Positions 12,631 through 22,370 of a stretch of 64,000 bases of DNA are shown here, in pieces (the stretch's first letter is position 1; each line of letters opens with the position of its first letter). The translations under genes were made by a program, and so were the position numbers. The notes below the pieces were generated by a model. That model was not told the origin of the DNA, ran no database searches, and saw only the letters and a program-made list of their open reading frames with translations. Origin of the DNA: Leptasterias polaris (lineage: Eukaryota > Echinodermata > Asteroidea > Forcipulatida > Asteriidae); the NCBI GenBank assembly GCA_037783415.1, contig JAZGTN010000073.1, forward strand, positions 5,642,001 to 5,706,000, in the 5' to 3' direction.

Positions 12631-12813
12631 CAGGGCCCAATTTCAGAAAATATTGCTTAACAATTGTCTGCTAAGCAGAAATGAGCGGGATACCGGTCAC
12701 AAATAAGACATGTTACGTGATAGTTTGACTGGTAACCTTATTCTGGTAAGCATAATTTTGTTATTCATAGTTTTTTTGTTGTTGCTTAAGCAGCTCTATG
12801 AAATTGGGCCCTG
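12631..12813. mobile_element. MITE family A, second copy
   Basis: Begins CAGGGCCCAATTTCAG and ends GAAATTGGGCCCTG. The internal TATTGCTTAACAATTGTCTG word also occurs, with one change, in the copy at 6012. The left arm lacks about 14 bases found in the other copy, so the termini are now asymmetric. Confidence 0.8.
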
Positions 12814-13178
12814 GCTGGTAAAAGCCATGCGCTTAAGCTAAAGGCTTTTACAGTTACACGCAGAAGCTCCCGCAAGGGCTAAGGCATGCATTTACAATGG
12901 GATTCTCGGGAGCGAAGTAGTGCATCAAGTTTTAATTAGGCGTGTGTTTCTCGATGGTTTAATGGTGGAATTCTTGAAAAAAAAATTTGTTTTGAACATT
13001 CTTGAGCGGAGTAATTAATTTTTGTTTGCATAAACCTAGGAGAGTACGTAAAATTATCCATAACCCATGACACACCATTCATTCAATTACCAACAAAACA
13101 TTCTGAGTATAATAAAAGATGAAATAACTATTAATAGTGTCCTGACGTCATTCTTTCTATCCATCCAACAACAAACCG

Positions 13179-13457
13179 TCACTCATTGTTGTTATTATTC
13201 CCCTTCACTGAAAACATGGCCCTTACGTTGACGTAGACACTTTCTCCACCGTCGTTCCCGTCACCTACCACGGGTTTGATGGTGCTCATTTGACCGCCTA
13301 CATAGTGCTCCTCCTCGCATCGCATGTCGTTGCGGGTTTTCATCGGGCATGTCTTGTGGACGAAACAGATGTGCCGAATCGCTAGACCGATGATCAGGAC
13401 GATCTCAAAAAGCACCAGCGTGAAGAACACAGCCAGAGGACCTTCGAACCATCCCAT
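13179..13457 (-). CDS. Small single-pass membrane protein with intramembrane Glu and an ITIM/YxN tyrosine
   Basis: Read from the Met at 13457 this is a 92-residue protein. The frame stays open upstream to a Met at 13625 (148 residues), but I prefer 13457: it aligns with the start of the 11095-11391 protein, has A at -3 and G at +4, and puts the helix directly after the start. Residues 7-28 form a hydrophobic helix with E18 at the same position as in its relative, followed by a basic and cysteine-bearing juxtamembrane part. The tail ends with Y75 in SVYVNV, which fits both the ITIM pattern (S/I/V/L)xYxx(I/V/L) and the GRB2 type YxN, then a run of Asn. Paralogy with 11095-11391 is visible from the helix. 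An adaptor-like role is inferred from known vertebrate signalling chains. Whether it stands alone or is a terminal exon is open. Confidence 0.55.
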   Translation of the reverse strand: MGWFEGPLAVFFTLVLFEIVLIIGLAIRHICFVHKTCPMKTRNDMRCEEEHYVGGQMSTIKPVVGDGNDGGESVYVNVRAMFSVKGNNNNNE

Positions 13458-13902
13458 GATGTTTGATGTGAGAGGATCGAGGGACGGGTACCCGTGCAGT
13501 GAGGATGAGGCGCTCCTGTTCAGGGCACTTTTGTTGTATTGTTCCAGGAAGTCCTTCTGTTTCTTCGTCTCGGTCAGTTTTAATCCCTGTTTGACTCCGT
13601 CAAGTGTTCGTCGGTGTATTCCCACTGATTTGCTATAGCGACTCTTATATGTGATGCTGGCTCAAGTACGGTGGCGGTTTCAATGCTTCTGTTACTTGCT
13701 TGTCCAGAACTACTATTCCATCCAATGTAAAATTGAGGCTGTTTATCATCGCTGCACGACGAGAATGTTCAAAGTCTCAGATGATCTCTATGAACATAAT
13801 TATAAACTTCCCCTTTCCCTTTCACGACTACCTTCCTCTCACTCAGGATCCAGATATTGGCTCATTTCCATTTCCCCCTCAGTATTACAACTTGGTCATC
13901 AT

Positions 13903-13950
13903 ATACCATGTGATATACCATGTGATATACCATGTGATATACCATGTGAT
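13903..13950. repeat. 12-base tandem repeat, four copies
   Basis: The unit ATACCATGTGAT is repeated four times without change, pointing to recent slippage or amplification. Confidence 0.9.
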
Positions 13951-14857
13951 GTATTCAAAAATAAACTGGAAACTTCTACGATGGACAAACACAAAGCAAA
14001 AAGTGTTTTGTAAAACGCTAGCTCGGCTGGAAACTTTCTTTTTGTCAAACCAATATAATTACGAAAACATCACAAGCGTTTAATGAGTAGAAAATAAAGT
14101 ACTATATGTTTTCTAAGTGCACCCGAGAGAATAACAAACATGAATTATTCAATTGAACCCAATCCCATTAGACCGTGATTTTGAAAGCTACAAATCAAGC
14201 TTAGTTGTTGTCCAGACAGGCGCACAATAAATACTTTTATTGACTGAAGGCAAGTTACAATACAATAAATCAGCATCGAGGCAGCAGATGAACAGATCAC
14301 ATAAAATTTGTTGAAAATAATGAGTATTTACAAACTGCCTGTTTTGCCAATTACGAAGCTTGTGGCACATAACGTCACTGGAGTATGACGTCATAGGAGT
14401 AGGGTGGCCCTAACACTTAGATCAGCAAGATTTGCAGCTAGCCAGAGTAGACCATAATACAACAATGCTTAGATCAATCAGGACCAAAAGTATGGGTTTG
14501 TTCGATTAGAATCCGTGACGTACCTCTAAATACGGGCTGAAAACACAAAATCCATAATGGCCGCCGGATATGAACTTTGCAAATGCCTATAACACAATCG
14601 CGTGACACATTCTACCACTTTCTTGGACAGAAATTAAAAAACAAGAGGACATTTGGTTGAAAAGGAAAGAAAACAATCACTAACAAAATAAAAATCGTTT
14701 GACACAAGGTCAAACGAGCGGTTGTTATGGTAACAGCTTACCCCCGATAAAAATGCGTTTTGACATGACCCTAGATAAATATACGGAAAAGTCAGAAATT
14801 GTATGGTAATCGGTTGCAGCATTAAAAAGTTACGAGCAAAAATATGGTACGGGCACG

Positions 14858-14881
14858 CCCCCCCCCCCCCCCCCCCCCCCC
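14858..14881. repeat. Pure C tract of 24
   Basis: One of sixteen G or C homopolymers of 12 or more bases in the window. Confidence 0.9.
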
Positions 14882-14934
14882 GATCCTTCTTTGGTTAAAG
14901 CGGTGGGACAGTTTTAGGAACCGATGCCGTAATA

Positions 14935-15483
14935 TTATTTCGCTTTATGGAAGTAGGCAAGTGAAACAATTGCAATCAAGTTTGTGATTTTCAGTTCATT
15001 CAAACATGTTTTAGTATTCAAGAAGGAGACCAGAGATGCTTCGCAGAACACTGGGACGACTTGGTAAAGTCTAACAAACTCAAGAGTGCCAATGAAGTGC
15101 CATTTTTTTGTTACGGTAGAAAAGCTTTCAATAAATCCCGAAAGCTTGACGGTTTCAATCGATAACCAAACATAATAGACGGGGGTCATGAAGTATATGG
15201 TGCATACAATGTACGACTTCCCCATAGTACACAGTGCAAAGTCCTGAACTATATAATGTATGCATGTGAAATACAACTGCAGATTTTTATGTGCTGATAA
15301 TGACTGAATCGAGACTCTATTGTTAGATGCAGAGTCAACCATTATTGGAGTCCATAATAACCGTCTTTCTGGTGTACTGTCCACTTCCTGGACCGTGTGG
15401 AACTCATAATGTGGACCAGCGCCATGATGATGTACATGACACGTAGGTTTTAATGTACACCTAAATCTGCTAAAAGATGTCAC
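14935..15483 (-). CDS. Unrecognised open frame, 182 codons, doubtful
   Basis: The longest open frame in its neighbourhood, with no family I recognise. The product would have two loosely hydrophobic stretches (about residues 80-110 and 165-180) but lacks a clear signal peptide, domain motif or repeat. Base composition does not differ from the surrounding non-coding sequence. Its length alone makes it worth listing; it may be chance or an old pseudogene. Confidence 0.15.
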   Translation of the reverse strand: MTSFSRFRCTLKPTCHVHHHGAGPHYEFHTVQEVDSTPERRLLWTPIMVDSASNNRVSIQSLSAHKNLQLYFTCIHYIVQDFALCTMGKSYIVCTIYFMTPVYYVWLSIETVKLSGFIESFSTVTKKWHFIGTLEFVRLYQVVPVFCEASLVSFLNTKTCLNELKITNLIAIVSLAYFHKAK

Positions 15484-16173
15484 ACCGTTGACCCAGTGTT
15501 GCTACGTCTTGACTTGTCAGTTGTCATATCTGATTTATCAGCCTCAGATGACTTATAAACCTGCACAAGAGTATTCAAAAGCCATTAATAACTGAGTAAC
15601 TGGAAGATTGGTGTAACAAGTGTCGGTGTCCCTTTCACCTTGGCTATAGACACTGGACTGCAAGAGGCCCTCTTAAGGTATTGTACATCCACTGTTGGTT
15701 TCCGTTCGAAGAACCTCACTCAAGAACTGAAACAAACTGTGATGGTAGATTTAAGCCTGAGCCTGTGTAGGCACTGGTGAAGGTAGAACCTAAACGGAAG
15801 AGCTAATTATAACTACCCTTCAAGACACTCACGCTGGTCTTTCAAAACCCCGGAAGTATAGAACCAACCGTGGCCATGACAGCTGTTGTTAGAGAAAATG
15901 AACCGGGGAGACGTCGATGCTTCTAGTTTAACTTATGAGGTATGCATGGAGATGTGTTGTGGGCAGAATTCATTATCTGGCATTATCAAAGTCACTGTAT
16001 CTTGTGCTTTCATTAGGTGAAAGAGTTGACAATTATTATATGCAGTCTCAATTACGCTAGCTCCATCGAAAGGAAGCTGTGACATTTGTTTACGCTAAGA
16101 CTGTTTCGATTTATGCAGGGCTAGTACCCGGACACTAATAAAATCAGTAGTTTTTTTCTCAACAACAAAAGTC

Positions 16174-16854
16174 ATGAATATTTGGGCAGCCGTCATCTTC
16201 ATCACCATCGGCGTCATTCTGTTTCTGTTCGTCATCGCACGAACTATCTACCGTTGTGTCACTTATCATGGGTGCTGCAAGACGGAAGAGAACAATGCGA
16301 GTCTACTGCCCGTGAAGATGACAAGCAATAAGAGTGCATTCTTTGAGATGGAGGCTGTGGAACCGGAAAATCGTGATTCGATGCTGCAGCCGGATCTCGA
16401 TCCCCTGGAGGCAGAAAAGTTGGCTCTCCAACGCGAGAAGGAGAAGTTGAATGAACTTCTCTTCGATCCGTCGAAGCAGCACGCCGTGGATGAATACGAC
16501 CCAGATGGGTATAACCCTCAGTTCTCGGTTGACGGTGAGGACAGCGGCAAGGTTGGCTACGATGAGCCGGATGCGAAAGTCACAAAGCCCAAAACAGAAT
16601 CAAGCCCGACTGCGAACAATGGCACTGATCCGCTACCAGGATCCAACGAGACTAACCACCAAATGTCACCCCACCAAGAGTCCAACACTTACAAGGAGCT
16701 AGATTTGAAAGACGTGTCTCCGCACACGGAGGACTTTACAGCCTTGATTTCTACTGAAAATCCGGCGGTTCAAACCGGAACCGAGAATCTGAACTTTGAG
16801 GTAGACTCCTCGGACTCGGAAAACTTCTATGAGATAACGATAGAGACTGTGTAA
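16174..16854 (+). CDS. Single-pass membrane protein with long acidic tail, tyrosine motifs and PDZ-type C-terminus
   Basis: A 226-residue frame, unrecognised by family. Residues 4-22 are one hydrophobic helix immediately after the start Met, followed by R23, R27 and a CC pair, so the long remainder should be cytoplasmic. The tail is acidic and Ser/Thr/Asn rich, with a short charged helical stretch at 79-97. Tyrosines lie at Y108 and Y113 (YDP, YNP), Y129 (YDEP, an SH2-type context), Y173 (TYKEL) and Y219 (YEIT). The last residues, IETV, fit a class I PDZ ligand (T at -2, V at 0). The layout (Met, helix, signalling tail) resembles the proteins at 11.1 and 13.2 kb, but there is no membrane Glu and no clear sequence match. 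The start could instead be an exon boundary: a pyrimidine-rich stretch and AG lie just upstream. Confidence 0.6.
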   Translation: MNIWAAVIFITIGVILFLFVIARTIYRCVTYHGCCKTEENNASLLPVKMTSNKSAFFEMEAVEPENRDSMLQPDLDPLEAEKLALQREKEKLNELLFDPSKQHAVDEYDPDGYNPQFSVDGEDSGKVGYDEPDAKVTKPKTESSPTANNGTDPLPGSNETNHQMSPHQESNTYKELDLKDVSPHTEDFTALISTENPAVQTGTENLNFEVDSSDSENFYEITIETV

Positions 16855-17138
16855 TAACTGCAAATCATAACTTGAAAATGTAAAATGGAAATGACTACAA
16901 TATTCTTTATTTGTTCCAGAGCAATAGGGCATAAATGATATTGCAAAATACTTCTCTGTTTGTCCGCTCAGAGATTAGTTTAACAAGTTGATAAGTTCGA
17001 AAGTAAAGCCATTTCTGAATTAGTGGCTACGGCTTTGGCTACGGCTACGTCATCACGTTAACAGGCGTGGAAGCAGTGGTTGCCATTGGCAACAGCCGCA
17101 GCCACAAAGAAGGAAATGGCCTCGTTTATTATTCACAA
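16855..17138. other. Downstream non-coding sequence
   Basis: No AATAAA was seen close to the stop on the plus strand. GGCTACGGCTTTGGCTACGG near 17026-17045 is a small hexamer repeat. Confidence 0.4.
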
Positions 17139-17364
17139 TAGATAGGTTGCAGTATGACGTAAATCGGCCATCTTTACGGGCAATTTGGAACACACAGTCA
17201 TGCGTTACGCGTGAGAACAGCGTGCAGCACGCGCACATTTCACAAAACTCATTGCGTGATTGGTTAGTGAATGACGCGGCTGCGTTAATAATTTGAGCGC
17301 TTGACGCGCCTGCAAGCCAAAATGCAATTTGCCCGTAAAGATGGCGTCTACTGGGAACTATCTA
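17139..17364. mobile_element. MITE family T, complete copy at a TA-type target
   Basis: Starts TAGATAGGTTGCAG and ends GGGAACTATCTA. The termini share TAGATAG and, further in, GCCATCTTTACGGGCAA with its reverse complement near the right end. Non-coding core. The same element, reversed, lies at 29678-35374, where it is interrupted by the Harbinger transposon. Comparison with the empty site at 22741-22750 shows insertion beside a TA dinucleotide. Confidence 0.85.
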
Positions 17365-17441
17365 TATGGCAACTAGTAAATACGATTACAATTACTTAAT
17401 ATATTATATCAATTCATAAAACAAAAGGGAAACATTCTGTG

Positions 17442-17833
17442 TTAAAGGCAGGGTATTCCTTTAATAGTTACTCCAAAAATTAATGATCATAAAGAATTGC
17501 TTGGTAAAGAGTGCTGGAGAGCTGTTGATATAAAACATTGTTGGGAACGACACCCTTTGACGTAATCAAGTTTTAAAGAAGTAGGTAAATCTTCACCTAG
17601 AAAATTTAAATAATTTTATGAGAGAGGCTTCAGGTATGAAGCATTTCTCAGGCATCTCAAGGCACACAATAACTCTATGCAAAAAGGGTGTTTTCCCCCC
17701 ATTATTTTCATGCAAGTTCTTGGACCAGTTGAGCCTAAATGTTCACAGGTTTGTTATTTTATGCATTTGTTGGGATACACCAAGTGAGGATACTGGTCTT
17801 TGACATTTACCAAAAGTATACCCTACCTGCAAT
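17442..17833. mobile_element. MITE family B, divergent copy
   Basis: Shares long words with the complete family B copy at 46266-46642, among them GAGAGCTGTTGATA, TTGTTGGGATACACC and TTCACAGGTTTGTTATTTTATG. The end carries a related inverted repeat (AGGGTATTCCTTT against AAAAGTATACCCT). No coding capacity. Confidence 0.7.
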
Positions 17834-19371
17834 AAATTATACATACATACACGTATGCAACTTTAAGTTTTTCCCCAGTCATTTCGGCACAAAAGCAGCC
17901 TAATTGTACACTTGTATGCAGTTGTAAAGCAATATTACCTCTGCAGTTGAAACCGTCATTCAACTTTACTTTTGAGGCATGCGAATATATATAGCATGTA
18001 TTCATTAATTATAATGCAAAATATTTCAATTATCCAATTACATTTTCGGGCATTTATTTGAGACATGCGAACCGTGCAGAGCAAGCAAAGTTATACAGAT
18101 TTCTGCGGAGAGCTGCTGCTAATTTGAAAGCTGTTCGAGTGAATTGTTAAAATTGAAAAGATCTTATTTATTCGTATGACTTGAAAGACATAGAATAACG
18201 CAACGTTTAAATCGACCATTTATTTGCCGAAAATGACAGGGAAACATTAAATTACATTATATGTTTTAATCTTATGCTTCCCCCACACGTCTCAACTGAA
18301 ACTCACAAAAACAAAACAAAACAAAACAAAACAATGACAACAACAAGCGAAGTAACAGCGTCTTTGTAAAACTACGTACTTTCAAAAGAGAGGTGGGTCA
18401 TGTGGCTGATTGAATGCAAATTATGGTTCCAAAGTTCATTCTGTCGCATATCAGAATAATTTGCATGTATGAATTGTTTATGGAACTTGTTTTTCTTCTG
18501 ATGTATTCACGGCTACATGTTTTCTATAAACGATGACAACTTATTATTAAATTTGTTTCAACATCGTTTAACATTTTGTCCAAATAAATTGTATTAGTTT
18601 TTTTTTCTATACTTCTGCATTGCCATAATAATAACATAACACGTTTGAACAACACACTAGTAAACAAAAACAAAAACAAAAAGTTATTGCATAACTTGAC
18701 GTTTCAACCTTGGCAAAACTTTCTCGCAAGGCTAAATGACGACAGAAAGCACAAACACGAGAGATGAACAGTAAAGGAGACTGAGGTGTGGTACAGGGAA
18801 GCACTCTTGGTGATAGTTTCACAAAATAATAGTTTAGTTTGATACTTCTTTAACATAATGCCGTATACATGTACTTTCATAAACCATTGTTCAGCCGCAA
18901 CTTTTAAATGCCAAGTAATATATTTTTATAATCACATTATCAAAGATTTATCTCATAGTTTATACAGAAATGTGTCAATGACTAAAACAAATTAAAAACC
19001 CTTTTCAAAATGTACACCTTTTGTGCAATTTGTGCCTGCATTGTCTATAGCTGCAATATTTACATAAAACTACCAAATATACCATTATTAAAGAAGGAAA
19101 CCCACTCGTGACTCATGAATATTTATCAATTTGATATCCGGGTATAATTATTGTAAAAAATTTGTCTCAACTCCGAAGTAAAAGTTTCAAAGTAAAGTTG
19201 ATTGAAGTTTCATTTTAAGTTATTTCGGGGAGCCATAATTCTCAAATAAAGTATTAATTCAAAGCGAATTTCGCAATTGCCCAGCCCGGGATACTATGGA
19301 AACATTAGTACTGTCCAAGCTAAATCTAACCAAATGGTGGATGATAAATAAACGATTTGTTTAAAAAAAAT

Positions 19372-19374
<3 letters not shown>

Positions 19375-19394
<20 letters not shown>
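19375..19394. repeat. Pure C tract of 20
   Basis: The matching tract in unit 2 (26357-26365) has only nine C, showing length change since the duplication. Confidence 0.9.
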
Positions 19395-19408
<14 letters not shown>

Positions 19409-19747
19409 CAAAAAAACAAAAAATTAAAACAACAACAACTTGGTAGTCGAGCCGAATTGAGATAAATGTTATACAATAATTTAGGTCTGTTTGTTTTTTA
19501 AGAAATGACGTCACTCTTACCTGTTCACGCACAGGTACAACAGTTGCGATTTATCGTAAATTTTTAATATATAGTTATTTTTAAACGAAACTTGGGACAT
19601 TGAGGGGAAACTCCCGGTTTCACATCAGTGAACAATCTGAAAGGTGTAAAGAAAAATGTAATTTAATTGGTTGCTGAACTGGCTTTTTACTGGACTGAAT
19701 CTAGGGCGGTAGGAGCAATGACTACATTGTTAGCCTAGGACTTATAA

Positions 19748-19993
19748 TTAATGCGTCGTATTAGACTGTGCAAAGTCGAGCCCGTGTTCAAACATTATTT
19801 CAGGGGACCACGTTGGTCCCACATACAGTGCTTTAACGCGTGAAAGATACAAACGTGCGCACTCAAACGGGTCCCAATGTTCGAACACGCGCGAGACAAA
19901 GAAAGGGAGCAAGGCTTCATTACGCCCATCTTCTGCCAGGCACACAAAGTACTTTGACATTACTACTACATTTGTTTGCATGCTAGAATTCAC
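19748..19993 (-). CDS. Small open frame shared by both duplication units, doubtful
   Basis: An 81-codon frame downstream of the receptor gene on the same strand. The unit 2 counterpart (26744-26953, 69 codons) stays open with one substitution and a one-residue loss near the end. No signal peptide, membrane helix or family motif is recognised. It stays open in both copies, but the duplication is too recent for that to be strong evidence of coding. Confidence 0.2.
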   Translation of the reverse strand: MNSSMQTNVVVMSKYFVCLAEDGRNEALLPFFVSRVFEHWDPFECARLYLSRVKALYVGPTWSPEIMFEHGLDFAQSNTTH

Positions 19994-20260
19994 ACCGAAG
20001 CCACATTGCCAGTTTCCATACAGATTTTAAACTTCCATTGACCCATGAATGACAGATAACTGCTCAAAGATTATCACTCAGTTTTCAAGATTAGAATGAG
20101 CGGCTTTTATTGGTTGCTTTAAAAAAGCTTTGTTGTCTCAGCAAATATTTTTGATTGGTTTTTAAGAGGCCGATAAACTTTTAAACAATGTTCGAGTGAT
20201 TTCTAATACTTAGCATTTAGCACTGGTACACTCTTTACCAGGGTATAATTATTGATGGGC

Positions 20261-21190
20261 TTACGAGCCAGATTTACACTTGAAAATACAGGCTGCTAGT
20301 ATCAGCAGAAGAAGGAAGCAAGCTCCGGCGGCTATCCCGACTATTGCCCCAACTGGCAGCGAACTGGGGGGTTTCGGCGTTGCACTCGTCACAACATGGG
20401 GCTCGATGGTGCAGGAAAATGCCGTGTCGCCCGCGTTGGAGACGGTCGGGAATGACCAACAGTCGTAAGTGACTCCGTCATCAGAGGCGTTGACCTGTCT
20501 AGTCAACTCCCAGCCGGGCCGTCCATCCCGACGAGACGTCTTGGTCCACGGCTCAAGCACTCCGGCTGTTTTGTCTCGCCTGGTGACCACAGGGATTCGG
20601 CTGGTTGTCAGAGTCCCACATGACAGGGTGTTACCGGGGACGAGCGGATCAGGGGCGTTGGAGCTCGGGGTACATACGGGGAAGACTTCTGGTGCGAGTA
20701 CGATCAGCGCCATCTCTCTGGAGGCCAGAGTTACGGGTCCCTCGTTGCAGGTCGTTGAGAAATTAACATTGGCAGCCATGACTTTGCAACGGTACAGGCC
20801 AACGTCGGAGTCAGTAACCACGTTGATGACGAGACGTTGGTGCACATTACCCGGAGTGTTGGAGTCTTCGGAACTCTGGACTCGCGACACCAAGAACCTT
20901 GAACCAGCAGGCTCCTTCAGGGTTCCAGCCTCTGCAAGAACAATCCAAGTTCCCGAGGTCAAATCAAAACGGGTCCAGGTCACAATATGGACGCCCTTCC
21001 CGTAGTCCTGTATGTCGCACCGAAAAGTGACCGTGCCGCCTCGCATTGGCACGGCCGTCCCAGACCCAGACTTGATGGTGAGATGCATTGTCAGGTCTTG
21101 GTCTTTCGAGGGTACTGGGCTGCTGAAGGACGGCACAAAAGTCATTGCGACCACAACACCAGCAAAGATACTTCGAACAAAGTTACACAT
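20261..21190 (-). CDS. Intronless two-Ig-domain membrane receptor with almost no tail, copy 1
   Basis: A 309-residue protein. Residues 1-24 look like a signal peptide. Ig domain 1 (about 33-165) is V-like with C58, W72 and C135 in the DxGxYxC motif (DSDVGLYRC). Ig domain 2 (about 168-265) has C173, C191, C244 and C260 with DDGVTYDC. N143 and N234 lie in N-glycosylation sequons. A membrane helix spans about 278-303, followed only by KCKSGS, so there is no signalling tail and no charged residue inside the helix. It is paralogous to the 544-residue protein at 52898-54532: the xFPxCxPS start of domain 2 and the GVTYDC/GLTFNC element correspond. The stop TAA overlaps a potential splice donor (CTC|GTAAGC), so a tailed form cannot be excluded. 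As read it is a surface or decoy-type Ig receptor; the ligand is unknown. Confidence 0.8.
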   Translation of the reverse strand: MCNFVRSIFAGVVVAMTFVPSFSSPVPSKDQDLTMHLTIKSGSGTAVPMRGGTVTFRCDIQDYGKGVHIVTWTRFDLTSGTWIVLAEAGTLKEPAGSRFLVSRVQSSEDSNTPGNVHQRLVINVVTDSDVGLYRCKVMAANVNFSTTCNEGPVTLASREMALIVLAPEVFPVCTPSSNAPDPLVPGNTLSCGTLTTSRIPVVTRRDKTAGVLEPWTKTSRRDGRPGWELTRQVNASDDGVTYDCWSFPTVSNAGDTAFSCTIEPHVVTSATPKPPSSLPVGAIVGIAAGACFLLLLILAACIFKCKSGS

Positions 21191-21887
21191 GTTCAGATGC
21201 TCGGATTACTCCAACCCTGCTCGGATTACTCGGATTTATACTCCAACTGCTACCAAGCAACTAGGAGTGTTGAGCAGTATTTCAGCAGATGCAGATGTTC
21301 CTTCCGGTAGACTCAGTATACAGCACAACAAGACACGGATTCCGGGAATATTACCGGTTCCTACAATCACTTGCTGAATCGTTAGACGTACAGGGTTGCA
21401 CACACGACAGATGATCAGGCACCCAAGACCATCAAAAATGGCGTTGGTACTGTGGGTTGTAAAGTTGTAAGTCTACACCAGTCATATTAATTATGACTCC
21501 ACTTGGACGTGTTGTCTCTTTATAATGTGAACCACAAAATGGGCTAGATTGCGTCTATTGGCACCGGGTGATGGGACCGAAGCATTGTTTTATCCAAATG
21601 AGTTGGTTTTCCCCTCGAATGAAATAGCTTCCTGTTTCCGGAGCAAATCTGGCACATTGCAATCCAAAATATTGGAATTTCCACAAGTTGAGCAATGTCT
21701 AGCAATAAAGTGCCCTATCATTGAACTTCTCCGTTTCGTATTTCCTCTATATCTGTGAGTTTGTATTTATAGATAAACCACATTCCAAATAATGTGAACT
21801 TCCGTCTTCTTTCCAGATGACATGTTCAGATCTCATGTCATAATCCAAACCTAAATTTGAATGTAAACAGCTCTCGGTGTTAAAAAC

Positions 21888-21908
21888 GGGGGGGGGGGGG
21901 GGGGGGGG
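21888..21908. repeat. Pure G tract of 21
   Basis: The unit 2 counterpart (28809-28836) has 28 G. Confidence 0.9.
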
Positions 21909-22099
21909 ACTCAATCTCGGATATAGCTTTCCCAGATTTTCAGCCTTGCACTTTTCTCATTCTGATGCTGTGTATACTTCTACACCAGACCACCCTTACA
22001 GTTGTGATAGGGTACCGAAAAATAGTAGCTTTGGCCACTTGGAATCCATGAGTTACTGCAAAGGTAATGACAAAGAAATTGACATTATTAATTAATGCA

Positions 22100-22370
22100 G
22101 TGCGTCAGGCTGCTCAGTGGTTTCTCTCAAAGCCTTTTACCTCTGTGGACCCCGGTTTGAATCCCACCTCAGACCGGAGCCTTGCAACATGTAGATTGGT
22201 TTTTCAGTCCCTACCTAATTGTGGGTTTTCACCTTTAATGTGGGTTTTCCTGCCACATCTAAAACCGAACATTTCTTCTCGTTTCCTATTCATCCTGTTA
22301 TTGGCGCTAGTTGTGCTGTTTGATGTGCAATACAACGAAGACAGTAGGATAAAGACATCACCATGACCCA
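22100..22370 (+). mobile_element. SINE family 2 copy in unit 1
   Basis: A tRNA-like head (GCTCAGTGG then CCCGGTTTGAATCCC) is followed by a body containing TTTTCAGTCCCTACCT, GTGGGTTTTC and CCACATCTAAAAC. The same order appears at 41405-41640, and the duplicated copy lies at 29022-29300. Confidence 0.7.

Larger units (their letters stand above)
11392..13178. other. Intergenic stretch between the two Glu-bearing membrane protein genes
   Basis: Holds two MITEs (11838-11990, 12631-12813). The part at about 12240-12480 is rich in GCGCTTGC/GCAAGCGC-like words and may be another decayed foldback. No further gene is seen. Confidence 0.5.
13458..16173. other. Intergenic stretch upstream of two divergent membrane protein genes
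   Basis: Contains a 12-base tandem repeat (13903-13950), a C24 tract (14858-14881) and one long unrecognised minus-strand frame (14935-15483). The overlapping plus-strand frames at 13651-14083 include the tandem repeat and look like chance. Confidence 0.45.

Noticed and set aside
13651..14083. Two overlapping frames of 120 and 127 codons
   Set aside because: Both run through the ATACCATGTGAT tandem repeat in different frames and show no domain.
20469..21005. 178-codon plus-strand frame over the Ig gene, repeated in unit 2
   Set aside because: It is the antisense shadow of the receptor coding sequence. The minus strand shows signal peptide, Ig motifs and membrane helix.
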